From assembly GCA_963720725.1 (NCBI GenBank), contig CAVRGN010000003.1, forward strand, positions 1,116,001 through 1,180,000: a DNA stretch of 64,000 bases, in the 5' to 3' direction. The position numbers were made by a program, and so were the translations under genes. This stretch comes from Benzoatithermus sp963720725 (GTDB taxonomy: Bacteria > Pseudomonadota > Alphaproteobacteria > Geminicoccales > Geminicoccaceae). The notes under the pieces are model-generated. The model ran no database searches and was not told where the DNA came from. It worked only from the letters and a program-made list of their open reading frames with translations. Below are positions 34,739 through 44,569 of the stretch, in pieces. Each line of letters begins with the position of its first letter. Within the stretch, counting starts at the first letter, position 1.

Positions 34739-36035
34739 TCAGCGGTCATAGACCAGACCTGGGAGCCAGAGAGCGATCTGGGGAAAGGCAATGACCAGGC
34801 CGAGACCGGCCAGCATCACCGCGACGAAGGGTCCGACGGAGCGATAGATGTCGCCCAGCGACACCTCCGGCGGCGCCAGTGCCCGCATCAGGAACAGATT
34901 GTAGCCGAAGGGCGGCGTCAGGTAGGAGATCTGGCAGGTGATCGTGTAGAGCACGCCGTACCAGATCGGATTGAAGCCGAGGCTGATCACCAGCGGCACG
35001 TAGAGCGGCGCCACGATCACCAGCATGGCGGTGTCGTCCAGGAACATGCCCAGGATAATGAACGACAGCTGCATCATGATGAGAACTTCCCATGGGGTAA
35101 GTTCCCACTGCTTGAGGAACAGGCTCTCGATCGACTTGACCGCACCCAGTCCATCGAACACCGCGCCGAAGCACAAGGCGGCAAGGATGATCCACAGGAA
35201 CATGCAGCTCACCGCCAGCGTGTTGCGGATGGTGTCCTCGATGACCTTGAAGGTGAGCCGGCCCTTGAGCAGTGCCGCCACCGTCGCCGCCAGTGCTCCC
35301 ACGGCCGAGCTCTCGACCAGGCTGGTTACCCCCAGCATGAACAGGCCCATCATCAGCACGAAGATGACCAGGGGCGCGATGCCGGCGCGCAGGAGGCGCA
35401 GCTTCTCGCGCCAGCCCACCTGGCGCTCGGCCGGGGGCAGCGCCGGGCCGAGCTCCGGCTGCAGCCAGCAGCGCACCACGATGTAGAGAATGAACAGGCC
35501 GGCGAGCATCAGGCCCGGCAGGACGCCGGCGAGCCAGAGCTGGCCGATCGGCTGGCGGGCGATCATCCCGTAGAGGACGAGGACCACGCTCGGCGGGATC
35601 AGGATGCCCAGCGAGCTGCCGGCCTGGACCACGCCGGTGATCATCACCTTGTCGTAGCCGCGGCGCAGCATCTCGGGCAGTGCGATGGTGGCGCCGATCG
35701 CCATGCCGGCGACGGAAAGGCCGTTCATCGCCGAGATGATCACCATCAACCCGATGGTGCCGATGGCCAGCCCGCCACGCAGCGGCCCCGACCAGACGTG
35801 GAACATGCGGTAGAGATCGTCGGCGATCCCCGACTCCGACAGCATGTAGCCCATGTAGATGAACAAGGGCAGGGTCAGCAGCGGGTACCAGTTCATCACG
35901 ATGAAGCTGGCGTTGAACGGCATCTCGACCCCGCCGTCGCCCCACAGCAGCAACGCTGCGGCCGCGCCCGACGAAGCCGATGGCGCCGAACACGCGCTGG
36001 CCGGTCAGGAGCATGAGCATCATGCTCGCGAACAT
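34739..36035 (-). pseudogene. TRAP large permease of the second system, one frameshift
   Basis: The channel subunit of the second TRAP transporter, about 431 residues once repaired. The N-terminus (MFASMMLMLLTGQRVFGAIGF) starts at 36035. Near 35974 one surplus G in a GGGC run breaks the frame, and the next frame continues VGAAAALLLWGDGG and then the whole permease (GYMLSESGIADDLYRMF, GVVQAGSSLGILIPPSVVLVLYG, FGYNLFLMRALAPPEV). Homology is complete on both sides, so a sequence error is likely. It follows dctQ by 24 bases. Confidence 0.88.
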
Positions 36036-36059
36036 CAGCGGCGCGATGAGCTCGCTGGC

Positions 36060-36572
36060 TCAAGGAATGGGCTTTCCGCGCGCCCGCGCCAGGTCCTTGA
36101 AGAAAAAGGCGATCGCCTGCAGCAGCATCAGGACGATGCCGACGGTCATGACGATCTTGATCGGCGCCAGCGGCGGCGCCCAGGACGAGTAGTTCTTCTG
36201 CCCATATTCGAGCGCGTAGTGGGTGCTGGAAAGCCCGCCGATCAGCAGTACCGACAGATAGAAGACCAGACAGAAGGCGGTGAGCGAGTCGGCGAAGGCG
36301 CGGGTGCGCTCGGGCCAGCGGGAGTAGAGCAGGTCCATGCGCACATGCGCGTCGAGCTGCATGGAGTAGCCACCGCCCAGGAGATAGTAGGCGGCGAGCA
36401 GGAACTGCGACATCTCGATCCCCCAGATCAGGGGGACGTTGAACACGGTCCGCGCGACCGAGGCATAGATCATCAGGCCGATCATCAAGAAAATCAGGTA
36501 GACGACGCAGCGGCCGACGACGCGGTTCACGCGCTCCACATAACGGACATACGCTTGAATGGCCGGATGCAA
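36060..36572 (-). CDS. TRAP small permease of the second system
   Basis: The four-helix DctQ-type subunit, 170 residues. The TTG at 36572 is preferred: GAGGAA lies eight bases upstream and the protein then starts HPAIQAYVRYVERVNRVVG just before the first membrane helix. The conserved region LIWGIEMSQFLLAAYYLLGGGYSMQLDAHVRMDLLY is present. It is the first gene of the dctQ-dctM-dctP unit. Confidence 0.88.
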   Translation of the reverse strand: MHPAIQAYVRYVERVNRVVGRCVVYLIFLMIGLMIYASVARTVFNVPLIWGIEMSQFLLAAYYLLGGGYSMQLDAHVRMDLLYSRWPERTRAFADSLTAFCLVFYLSVLLIGGLSSTHYALEYGQKNYSSWAPPLAPIKIVMTVGIVLMLLQAIAFFFKDLARARGKPIP

Positions 36573-36723
36573 CGGGCTCGTTCCTCGGCAGACGATACTC
36601 GACCGGCGGCTTGGCAAGCCAAGACCACGGGCAACCGCCGCGTTTCATTGGCCGATACTTGGGTGAGGGCGCGTCCCGGCCGCGCCATCATCAGCAGATT
36701 GGATCGCCGGGTGTCAAGCCAGC

Positions 36724-36751
36724 CCGGCCGGCGCCGTCACGGGCCGGCCGG
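36724..36751 (-). terminator. Possible hairpin terminator at the epmA stop
   Basis: CCGGCCGGC (36724-36732) and GCCGGCCGG (36743-36751) can form a nine-bp stem with a ten-base loop spanning the epmA stop codon. No U-tract follows, so it is weak evidence only. Confidence 0.3.
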
Positions 36752-37789
36752 CACCGGTGCCCACAACACATGGTCGATCGTCGGCGCGCCGGTGGCCAAC
36801 ATAACCAGCCGGTCGAAGCCGAGCGCGATGCCGCTGGCCGGCGGCATCAGCGCGAGAGCGGCCAGGAAGTCCTCGTCCAGCGGGTGGCGCTCGCCGTAGA
36901 GGCGCTGCTTCAGGTCCATCTCGGCCAGGAACCGGCGCCGCTGCTCGACCGGGTCGGTGAGCTCGCCGAAGCCGTTGGCGAGCTCGACCCCGCAGGCATA
37001 GAGCTCGAACCGCTCGGCCACGCGCGGGTCGCCGGGCTTGGCGCGGGCGAGCGCCGCCTCGGCCGCCGGATATTCGCACAGGATGCTGGCCCGGCCCCGC
37101 CCCAGCCGCGGCTCGACCCGCTCGACCAGCATCCGGCTGAACAGATCGGCCCAGCTGTCGTCCTCGGCGACCCGGCCGCCGGTGGCGCGGACCGCCTCCG
37201 CCAGCGCCTCGCGGTCGGTGCCTCCGGAAATGTCCGTCGTCGCCAGCAGGTCGATGCCGGCAAAGCGGGCGAACGCCTCGGCCACGGTCAGCCGTTCGGG
37301 TGGCGCGTGCGCATCGACAGTGCTGCCGCGGAACGTCAGCCCGCCGGTCCCGCCGGCGTCGGCCGCCAGCGCCAGGAGTTCGGCGCAATCCTGCATCAGC
37401 GCCTCGTAAGGTTCGTGCGCGCGATACCATTCCAGCATGGTGAACTCGGGATGGTGCAGGGGCCCGCGCTCGCGGTTGCGGAAAACGTGGGCGAAGGCGA
37501 ACAGCCGCTGCTCGCCGGCGGCCAGCAGCTTCTTGCAGGCGAACTCGGGGGAAGTGTGCAGGTAGAGGCGGGCGAGATCGGTACCGTCGACGGCCTCGAG
37601 CGCGGTAGCGAAGGCATGGAGATGGGCCTCGTTGCCGGGCGACGCCTGGAGGATGGCAGGATCCACCTCGACAAATCCCCGCGCCGCGAACCAGGCGCGC
37701 AAGGCGGCCTGGATGCGCGCACGGCCGAGGAGAAACGGCCGCCGGTCGGCGTGCACGTCCGGCCGCCACCAGGGCGTTGCCAAGCTCAT
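36737..37789 (-). CDS. epmA: Elongation factor P beta-lysine ligase (EpmA/PoxA/GenX)
   Basis: A lysyl-tRNA-synthetase paralogue that attaches (R)-beta-lysine to elongation factor P instead of to tRNA. It has 350 residues, lacks the anticodon-binding domain, and shows class II synthetase motifs: FLHTSPEF-type LYLHTSPEFACKKLLAAG, VFRNRERGPLHHPEFTMLEWYRA and the C-terminal PPASGIALGFDRLVMLATG. It lies divergent from efp, 100 bases away, which supports the assignment. The lysine aminomutase EpmB and the hydroxylase EpmC are not in the window. Confidence 0.95.
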   Translation of the reverse strand: MSLATPWWRPDVHADRRPFLLGRARIQAALRAWFAARGFVEVDPAILQASPGNEAHLHAFATALEAVDGTDLARLYLHTSPEFACKKLLAAGEQRLFAFAHVFRNRERGPLHHPEFTMLEWYRAHEPYEALMQDCAELLALAADAGGTGGLTFRGSTVDAHAPPERLTVAEAFARFAGIDLLATTDISGGTDREALAEAVRATGGRVAEDDSWADLFSRMLVERVEPRLGRGRASILCEYPAAEAALARAKPGDPRVAERFELYACGVELANGFGELTDPVEQRRRFLAEMDLKQRLYGERHPLDEDFLAALALMPPASGIALGFDRLVMLATGAPTIDHVLWAPVPAGP

Positions 37790-37889
37790 CGCGGCCGCCC
37801 GGCTGGACCAGCGACGCCATTTCGCGCTAAGGGCACGGCCAAGTTCGCAAGTGGCGCGCCGCGCCCGCTCACGTCACGCAAGGAACACC

Positions 37890-38459
37890 ATGGCGAAGGT
37901 CATTGCCAGCTCGCTGCGCAAGGGCAACGTCGTCGATCTCGACGGCAAGCTCTACGTGGTTCTCACCGCGCAGAACATCCATCCCGGCAAGGGCACGCCG
38001 GTGACCCAGCTCGACCTGCGCCGGATCAGCGACGGGGTCAAGATCTCCGAGCGCTACCGCACCACCGAGCAGGTCGAGCGCGCCTACGTCGAGTCGCAGG
38101 AGCACAGCTTCCTGTTCGAGGACCCGGCCGGCTTCACCTTCATGAACCCGGACAGCTACGAGCAGGTCGTGGTGACCCGCGACGTGATCGGCGACCAGGC
38201 CGTCTACCTGCAGGAGGGCATGGCCTGCATGCTCAGCCTGCACGACGGCGTGCCGATCGCGATCGAGCTGCCGCAGCGGGTGACGCTGGAGATCACCGAG
38301 ACGGAGCCCGTAACCAAGGGCCAGACGGCATCCTCTTCGTACAAGCCCGCCATGCTCACCAATGGTGTCCGTACCATGGTCCCGCCGCATGTCGGCGCCG
38401 GCACCAGGGTGGTGGTCATGACCGAGGACGGCTCCTACGTGGAGCGCGCGAAGGACTGA
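37890..38459 (+). CDS. efp: Translation elongation factor P
   Basis: Relieves ribosome stalling at polyproline stretches. 189 residues, three beta-barrel domains, starting at the ATG at 37890 after AAGGAA. The modified lysine is Lys34 in the loop HPGKGTP, the same position as in Escherichia coli. The rest follows the family (RYRTTEQVERAYVE, FMNPDSYEQVVV, SSYKPAMLTNGVRTMVPPHV). The neighbouring divergent epmA suggests this EF-P is beta-lysylated. Confidence 0.97.
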   Translation: MAKVIASSLRKGNVVDLDGKLYVVLTAQNIHPGKGTPVTQLDLRRISDGVKISERYRTTEQVERAYVESQEHSFLFEDPAGFTFMNPDSYEQVVVTRDVIGDQAVYLQEGMACMLSLHDGVPIAIELPQRVTLEITETEPVTKGQTASSSYKPAMLTNGVRTMVPPHVGAGTRVVVMTEDGSYVERAKD

Positions 38460-38648
38460 CGCCAGGGCGTCATTTGCACCCGGATCCTCGCCACGGGCAC
38501 GCCGGCGCTGGATCCGCCCGGCATCGGGATCGAGGTCGAAGCACTGCTGCCCGGTCCGGGTGAGGCCGCCCGGCCGACGACGCGTGCGGATCGTCACATC
38601 GCTTGGTCCGCTCTTGCGCTAGAGGCCCGCTGCGGCGGGGAGACGGCC

Positions 38649-40379
38649 ATGCGCGCGATCGGACGGACGGACGGCATATCGGTGCATGCCATCGCGGGCA
38701 GCAATGCCGTGCTGCTCGCCATGAATGCCACCGACGAGCGGCGGCGCGGGCTCCTGGGCTTTGCGCTCGGTCGCTGCAGCGGCGCCGGCGGCCGCATCCG
38801 CTGGATGGACGGCTTCAAGTTCTTTCGCGATCTGGTGCCCGAGCCACGGCCCGGGGACACGCGATCGACGCTCGCGCATCCGATCCAGTCGTTCTTGTGG
38901 GGCCACTACACGGCAACTCCGGACACAGCCTACGAGTATGTGGTGCGACCCCTGTACCTGCCGGAGGATGGCGCTCTCGGCCGGCTCCGCGCCGGCGCCG
39001 ATGTCGCCGTCGCGGTGCGCACCGAACCGGTCGACCAGGGCCGGCACGCGATCTTCTTCAATCGTGGTGCCATCCCGAGCCAAGCGTTCGCGCGCCGCTT
39101 CGGCAATCGGCCACCCGCAGACCAGGACGACCCGACCGCCGAGGATGTTCAGTGGCTGTCGCGCGGGCTGCTCGAAGGAGCCCTGGCGTTCATCGGTCAG
39201 GCCCGAGGGGCACGCTTCAGCCTGCGGGCGGCGTTCTACGAGTTCAGCTACCGGCCGGTGATGGAAGCGCTGCGGGAAGCGGCGGGCTCGGGCGCCAGCG
39301 TGGCCATCGTCTACGAGGCCGGCTCGGACCGCGTGGGCGGGATCCTCAAACCCACTTCGGTGAGCAAGGCCAACGAGGCGGCAATCGACGAACTGGGCTT
39401 CGACCGCCGTCTCCTGAAGCGGCGCCTGCAACGGCGGGGCATCCCGCACAACAAGTTCATGGTGCTCATGGACGGCGAGCGGCCGGTGCAGGTGTGGACC
39501 GGCTCGACCAACATCACCGCGTCGGGCTTTCTCGGACAGAGCAATGTCGGGCATGTGGTGCGCGACGAGCAGGTGGCGGCGGCGTTCCTGGCCTATTGGG
39601 ACCAGCTGGCCGCGGACGCCCCGATCGATCCGCTCAAGCAGTGGTGCTCGACCAACACGCCCGACCTGCCGGCAGCCTTGCCGCCGGCCGGGATCACCCC
39701 GCTCTTCAGCCCGAGGCTGCGCTCGAAGATGCTCGACTGGTACGGCGAGCGTGCCGAGGCCGCGGCGCAGACGGTGATGCTGACCGCGGCGTTCGGCGTC
39801 ACCGAACGCCTCGCCAGGCATTTCGACAACGACAAGGACTATCTGCGCTTCCTGCTCATGGAGCGGCCGAACCAGAAGGCCGAGACCCAGGCCATGCTCG
39901 AGCGGGATCGCGACACCCAGATCGCCATCGGGCCGGACCTGAACCGCGACGCGATCGCCCTGGAGCTGGAAGGGCACGAGCTCGATGTCTGGCTGCGCGA
40001 GCGGCACTTCCGCGAGCGCAATGGCGGGCACGTGTTCTATGTGCACACCAAGATCATGGCCATCGACGTGCTGACCGAGGACCCCCTGGTGTTCACCGGC
40101 TCGGCCAATTTCTCGCCGGATTCGCTCTTGGACAACGACGAGAACATGTTGCTGATCCGCGGCGACCGAGCCGTGGCCGACATCTACCTGACCGAATTCT
40201 TCCGGCTGTTCAATCACTTCTATTTTCGCTACGTCGCACAGGAGACTGCCAAGCGCGGCCAGGGCGACCCCAACCGCATCGTGTTCCTGGAGCCGGACGA
40301 CCGTTGGACCGACGCCTCCTACACTCCGGGCCGCTACCATCAGCGGCGGCGCGACCTGTTCGGGGCGCCGCCGGCCTAG
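38649..40379 (+). CDS. Phospholipase D-like protein with two HKD motifs
   Basis: A 576-residue member of the phospholipase D superfamily. Two catalytic HxK motifs are present: IPHNKFMVLMDGERPVQVWTGSTNITASG and YVHTKIMAIDVLTEDPLVFTGSANFSPDSLLDNDEN. The two halves probably form one active site. There is no signal peptide, so it may act inside the cell. PLD-superfamily enzymes with two distant HKD motifs act on lipids or nucleic acids; the substrate cannot be inferred. The ATG at 38649 has GGGGAG upstream. Confidence 0.88.
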   Translation: MRAIGRTDGISVHAIAGSNAVLLAMNATDERRRGLLGFALGRCSGAGGRIRWMDGFKFFRDLVPEPRPGDTRSTLAHPIQSFLWGHYTATPDTAYEYVVRPLYLPEDGALGRLRAGADVAVAVRTEPVDQGRHAIFFNRGAIPSQAFARRFGNRPPADQDDPTAEDVQWLSRGLLEGALAFIGQARGARFSLRAAFYEFSYRPVMEALREAAGSGASVAIVYEAGSDRVGGILKPTSVSKANEAAIDELGFDRRLLKRRLQRRGIPHNKFMVLMDGERPVQVWTGSTNITASGFLGQSNVGHVVRDEQVAAAFLAYWDQLAADAPIDPLKQWCSTNTPDLPAALPPAGITPLFSPRLRSKMLDWYGERAEAAAQTVMLTAAFGVTERLARHFDNDKDYLRFLLMERPNQKAETQAMLERDRDTQIAIGPDLNRDAIALELEGHELDVWLRERHFRERNGGHVFYVHTKIMAIDVLTEDPLVFTGSANFSPDSLLDNDENMLLIRGDRAVADIYLTEFFRLFNHFYFRYVAQETAKRGQGDPNRIVFLEPDDRWTDASYTPGRYHQRRRDLFGAPPA

Positions 40380-40432
40380 GACGTCGTAGTGCCAAGCCGA
40401 GGCTGCGCCATCTGACGGCCACCCTGGCGCTC

Positions 40433-40963
40433 ATGTTGGCGGCATCGCCGGCGGCGGCACTTTCCGGCCGCGAGATCCGCTGCCTCGCCCTGGTCGGCTA
40501 CACCGAGGCCGCCGTCGACGGCACCGACGGCATGGCCGCCGTGATCCGCGTGGTGCGCAACCGGATGGCCGATCCGCGCTTTCCCGGCGACGCCTGCGCG
40601 GTGATCCTGCAGGTGGCGCAGTTCCAGCCGATCCAGCAGTCGGACGTGTTGCGCAAAGTGGCGCGCGACCCGGAAGGCTACAGCATTCCCCAGGTGCTGG
40701 GCCTGCGCACGCCCGGGTCGCGCCGGCTGCTGGCCACGGCGCACCGGCTGGCGCGGGCCGGGCCAACCGGGCCGGACCCAACCGGCGGTGCCCTCTACTT
40801 CGTCAACCCGGACTACATGAATCCCGAGCTCTGCCCCTGGTTCGCCGGCCTCAAGCGCACGGCCGCGATCGGCGGGCACGTCTTCATGACCGACTATCGC
40901 CCCGGCGAGGCACCCGGTCCGCCTGCCCTCGACTGCAGCCAGGCCGGTCGCGGCGCGGGGTGA
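40433..40963 (+). CDS. SleB-family cell wall hydrolase, N-terminus uncertain
   Basis: A lytic enzyme of the SleB/hydrolase-2 family acting on peptidoglycan. The domain is clear: REIRCLALVGYTEA with the catalytic Glu, DGMAAVIRVVRNRMADPRFPGDACAVILQ, AQFQPI, and GALYFVNPDYMNPELCPWF. The first ATG in frame (40433) leaves only half a signal peptide. Upstream in-frame sequence (LRHLTATLALMLAASPAAA) completes it but has no start codon, while a GTG at 40389 lies one frame off, so an indel near 40395 may hide the real start. It follows the PLD gene closely on the same strand. Confidence 0.82.
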   Translation: MLAASPAAALSGREIRCLALVGYTEAAVDGTDGMAAVIRVVRNRMADPRFPGDACAVILQVAQFQPIQQSDVLRKVARDPEGYSIPQVLGLRTPGSRRLLATAHRLARAGPTGPDPTGGALYFVNPDYMNPELCPWFAGLKRTAAIGGHVFMTDYRPGEAPGPPALDCSQAGRGAG

Positions 40964-40966
40964 GCC

Positions 40967-42488
40967 TCAGCCGTCGGAATCGTGCACGCCGCCGTCATAG
41001 AGCTGCGCCGCGTCGCGCGCGAGCCGTCGGCGGGATTCCGGCACCATGTACATCATGTGGCCGCCGGCATAGACCACGAGCCGGATCGGCGTGGCTCCGG
41101 CCAGATCCGGAAGCTGGTCGAGCAGGTAGCGCGAGGCGAAGTAGGGCGTGACCAGATCCGTCCGCCCGTGTGCGATCAGCACACCCATCGACGGCACCAC
41201 GGCGCGCGCGGCCTGCAGGTCGTCGAGCGCGCCGGCATAGCCCTGGCGGGTCGGCGAGGTGCCGTAGTCCCACTTGCCGGCGAGCTCCTCGTTGAGGAGC
41301 CGATAGGTGACGTCCGTGGCGTAGCCGAGCTCGCGCCGGACATAGTCGACGAAGGCCGAGGTCCAGGCAGGCTCCGCACGTGCCAGCACCGGGTCCGGTC
41401 CGTGCGCGGAGCTGCTCGACGGCTCCGGGTCGGGGCCGTCGAGCAGCCCATCATAGCGGCTGAGGACGCGGCCGCTCTCGTCGGTCGTGCTCCTTGATGA
41501 AGCGCGACACGCTGATCTGCCCGTGGCTGCGGCGGACGAGATCCGCGGGCAGGCCGGTGAACTCGGCCAGGCGATCCAGCACCGCATCCGGCAGCCGGTC
41601 TGGGCCTGCGGCCAGCGCCACGAGGTAGTCGTGCGTCGCCCAGTGCTCGACCTCGCCGAGGCGCGGTGCCAGCTGGTCGGCGGCAAGACCCTGTCGCGTC
41701 AGGTGCGTGGCTGCCAGCGACGGCAGGCTCACGATCCAGGGCAGGAGCGCGTGCGCGTCGTCGCGCAGCAGCGAGAACTCGAGCACGGGCGAGATCAGAA
41801 CGATGCCGCTGACGGCGACGCCGCTGTCCTCCTGCAGGCTGCGCGAGAGGATGGCCGCCCGGAACCCGCCATAGCTCTCGCCGGCGAGGTACACCGGCGA
41901 GAGGGTGCGGCCCGCGCGGGCCAGGTAGAGGCGGATGAAGGCCGCCATCGCCGACGCGTCCTGGCGCACGCCGTAATAGCGTCGCTCCACCTCCTCGCCG
42001 TCGCCGGCCGCGCGACTGTAGCCGGTGCCGACGGGATCGACGAACACGAGGTCGGTGAAGGCGAGCCAGCTGTCGGGATTGTCGACCAGCCGCGAGGGCG
42101 GCGGCAGGAAGCCGCCGTCCTCGGCGAACGCCACCATGCGCGGGCCGACGCCGCCGAGCATCAGGAACGCCGAGGCCGCGCCCGGCCCGCCGTTGAACAG
42201 GAACGTGATCGGCCGATTGGGTGCGGCGGGCTCGGCGGTAAAGGCGACATGGAAGATCTCGGCCATGCGCTCGCCCTCGCCGTCGCGCAGGGGCAGGGTG
42301 CCGGCGGTGGCGCGATAATCGAGCGTGGTGTCGCCCAGGCGCAGGCTGTGCCGGGTCTCCGCCGGCGCCGGCAGGAGCGCGAGGAGGCCGGAGCCGGCGT
42401 CCTTGGTGGGCGCCGGCTCCTGCGCCGCGATCGGCAGCGCCGCACCGAGGACCGCAAGGAGCAGTACCGTCGCGAGCTTCAGTCTCAT
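40967..42488 (-). pseudogene. Serine carboxypeptidase (peptidase S10), one frameshift
   Basis: A secreted serine carboxypeptidase, about 506 residues. It has a signal peptide (LATVLLLAVLGAALPIAA) and the S10 blocks ITFLFNGGPGAASAF, VFVDPVGTGYSR and the nucleophile GESYGG (Ser205). Near 41480 one extra base breaks the frame after FIKEHD; the next frame resumes DESGRVLSRYDGLLDGPDPE and supplies the catalytic Asp (AHGRTDLVTPYFASRYLLDQL) and His (YAGGHMMYM). With all three catalytic residues kept, a sequencing indel is likely. The start codon lies one base after the photolyase stop, suggesting coupled translation. Confidence 0.86.
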
Positions 42489-42489
42489 G

Positions 42490-44019
42490 CTACAGACCCA
42501 GATCGAGTTGGCGTTCCGGCCGCGGCCGGACCCGAGGCGGCTGGTACAGCCCGCTGCGCCGGCTGCCGTGCCGGCTCTGGATCGCTTCGGCCATGTCGGC
42601 GAAGCCGTGGCCGCGCCGCACCGCCCACACTGCGTCGCGGGCGTGCCGCGCCGCGGCGACATGATCGACGATCGGGGCGGGATAGTCGCGGCCGACGATG
42701 CAGCCCGCCTCGGCCTGCTCGAGGGCTGGCATTTGCCACGGCATGTGCAGCCAGTGCCGCGGCACGGCGCGTAGTTCCGGGCACCAGCGGCGCACGAAGC
42801 GGCCATCCGGATCCTGGTCCTGGCCCTGCTTGATCGGGTTGTAGATCCGGATCGTGTTGATCCCGGTGGTGCCCGACTGCATCTGCGCCTGGGACCAATG
42901 GATGCCGGGCTCGTAGTCGGTGAATTGGCGGGCCAGGTGCAGTCCGGTCGGGCGCCAGTCGAGCCAGAGCTGGTAGGAGGCCACGCTCATCAGCATCGCC
43001 CGCATGCGGAAGTTCAGCCAGCCGGTGGCGCGCAGCATGCGCATGCAGGCATCGAGGAACGGCCAGCCGGTGCGCCCCTCCGCCCAGGCGGCGAGGCGCT
43101 CCGGATCCTGGCCGCGCAGCCCCTCGTAGGTGGCATGGAAGCAGCGGAACTCGACCTCGGGCTCGCTCTCCAGCTTCTGCATGAAGTGGCAGTGCCAGCG
43201 AAGCCGCCCGGTGAACGAGGTGAGCGATGGACGCCAATCCTGCCGTTCCTCGGGGGCGAGGTTACCCAGCCGCACCTCGGCCGCCTGCAGGACCTCGCGC
43301 AGCGACAGCGTGCCCCAGGCCAGGTGCGGCGACAGCCGCGAGCAATGCAACGCACCGTCGTCGGGGGCGCTCATGGCCTTGCGGTACGGCCGACCGCGTT
43401 CGGCCAGGAAGCTGCGCAGGGTCGCGGCGGCGGCGGTTCGTCCACCGCGCTGGCGGCCCGGGCAGGGGTCGGATCGCGAGTGGCAGATCGGCGATCTCGC
43501 CCAGGCGCCACATCCGCAAACAGGCAGCAGTCGGCGCGGCGGCGGGAGCGATCCGCTCGGCGCATCTGGCGGTCCCAGCGCCGCACCCAGCCATCGCGAT
43601 CGGCCAGCTTGCGGACCACCCCGGTCTGGCGCCGCTCGTGCCAGGGGATGCCGTGAGTGGCGGCCCAGGCGCGGACTCGCCGGTCGCGGGCATAGGTCCA
43701 GGCGTTGCCGGTCTCCTGATGCGACCACAAGGCGCCGACCGACAAGGCCTGACGTATCTCCTCCAGCACCTTCTCGGCTCGCGCCGGTGCGCACGACCAG
43801 GGGCTGGCCGAGCCCCGCGAGGTCGGCGCGCAGCTCGACCAGCGATTCACGCACGAAGGCGAGTTGGCGGCCGCTGGCGTCGGGCTCGCGCCACAGGCCG
43901 GTCTCGATCACGAACAGCGGCAGGACCGGGCCCATGGCCGCGGCCTCGGCCAGCGGCGCATGGTCGGCGACCCGCAGGTCGCGCTTGAACCAGACGATCT
44001 GAACGGGGCAGCGGCGCAT
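42490..44019 (-). pseudogene. Cryptochrome/DNA photolyase family protein, three apparent frameshifts
   Basis: A flavoprotein that repairs UV-induced pyrimidine dimers using blue light, or a related cryptochrome. The N-terminal photolyase domain starts VQIVWFKRDLRVADHAPLAEAA. The FAD-binding domain is intact: SRLSPHLAWGTLSLREVLQA, GRTGWPFLDACMRMLRATGWLNFRMRAML and DYEPGIHWSQAQMQSGTTGINTIRIYNP. Between about 43780 and 43450 the coding frame moves three times (VLEEIRQALSVGALWSHQETGN and then GEIADLPLA are in the other two frames) and returns, so the ends are in register. Real decay or several base-calling errors would both explain this; the intact flanks favour errors. Confidence 0.85.
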
Positions 44020-44124
44020 GGGCGGGAGAGATAGGCGCCGGGCGCGGCGTGGCCAGAGGGTGCGGGCACAGCCCGCGGCATCCCACATGACGGGCGGTAT
44101 GGCTGGTCTGCGGGAGCGACCGTC

Positions 44125-44569
44125 ATGGCGACGACGCTATCATCTGGTCTGCCCTTCCTGTGCCGCCGTCAATCGCGTGCCGCGCGACCGGACCGCGCGG
44201 CCGCCAAGTGCGGCAGCTGCGGTGGCCCCTCTGTTCACCGGACGGCCGATGACGCTGACCGGCGCCAATTTCGACCGGCATCTGCGCGAGGACGGCATCC
44301 CCCTGCTGGTCGATTTCTGGGCGACTTGGTGCGGCCCGTGCAAGGCGATGGCGCCGGTGCTCGATCGGCTGGCCGGCGAACTGGAGCCGCGGGTCCGGGT
44401 GGCCAAGCTCGACACGGACGCCGTGCCGGAGATCGCCGCCCGCTACGGCATACAGAGTATCCCGACGCTGATCCTGTTCCAGGATGGGCGCGAGGCGGCG
44501 CGGACCGCGGGCGCCATGCCGGCAGAGCAGCTCAAGGCCTGGCTCGAACCGCGGCTCGCCACGGCGTGA
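44125..44569 (+). CDS. trxC: Thioredoxin 2 (TrxC-like), zinc-finger region disturbed by indels
   Basis: A disulfide reductase with an N-terminal zinc ribbon and a thioredoxin domain (active site WCGPCK, with cis-proline SIPTLILF). The ATG at 44125 has GGGAG eight bases upstream, but homology then moves frame (YHLVCPSCAAVNRVP), moves again for the second cysteine pair (KCGSCGG, near 44210-44235), and returns for PLFTG. Read literally, the frame that holds the thioredoxin domain is open through this region but lacks that second pair. I think three small indels are present. Its last bases overlap the next gene by GTGA. Confidence 0.82.
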
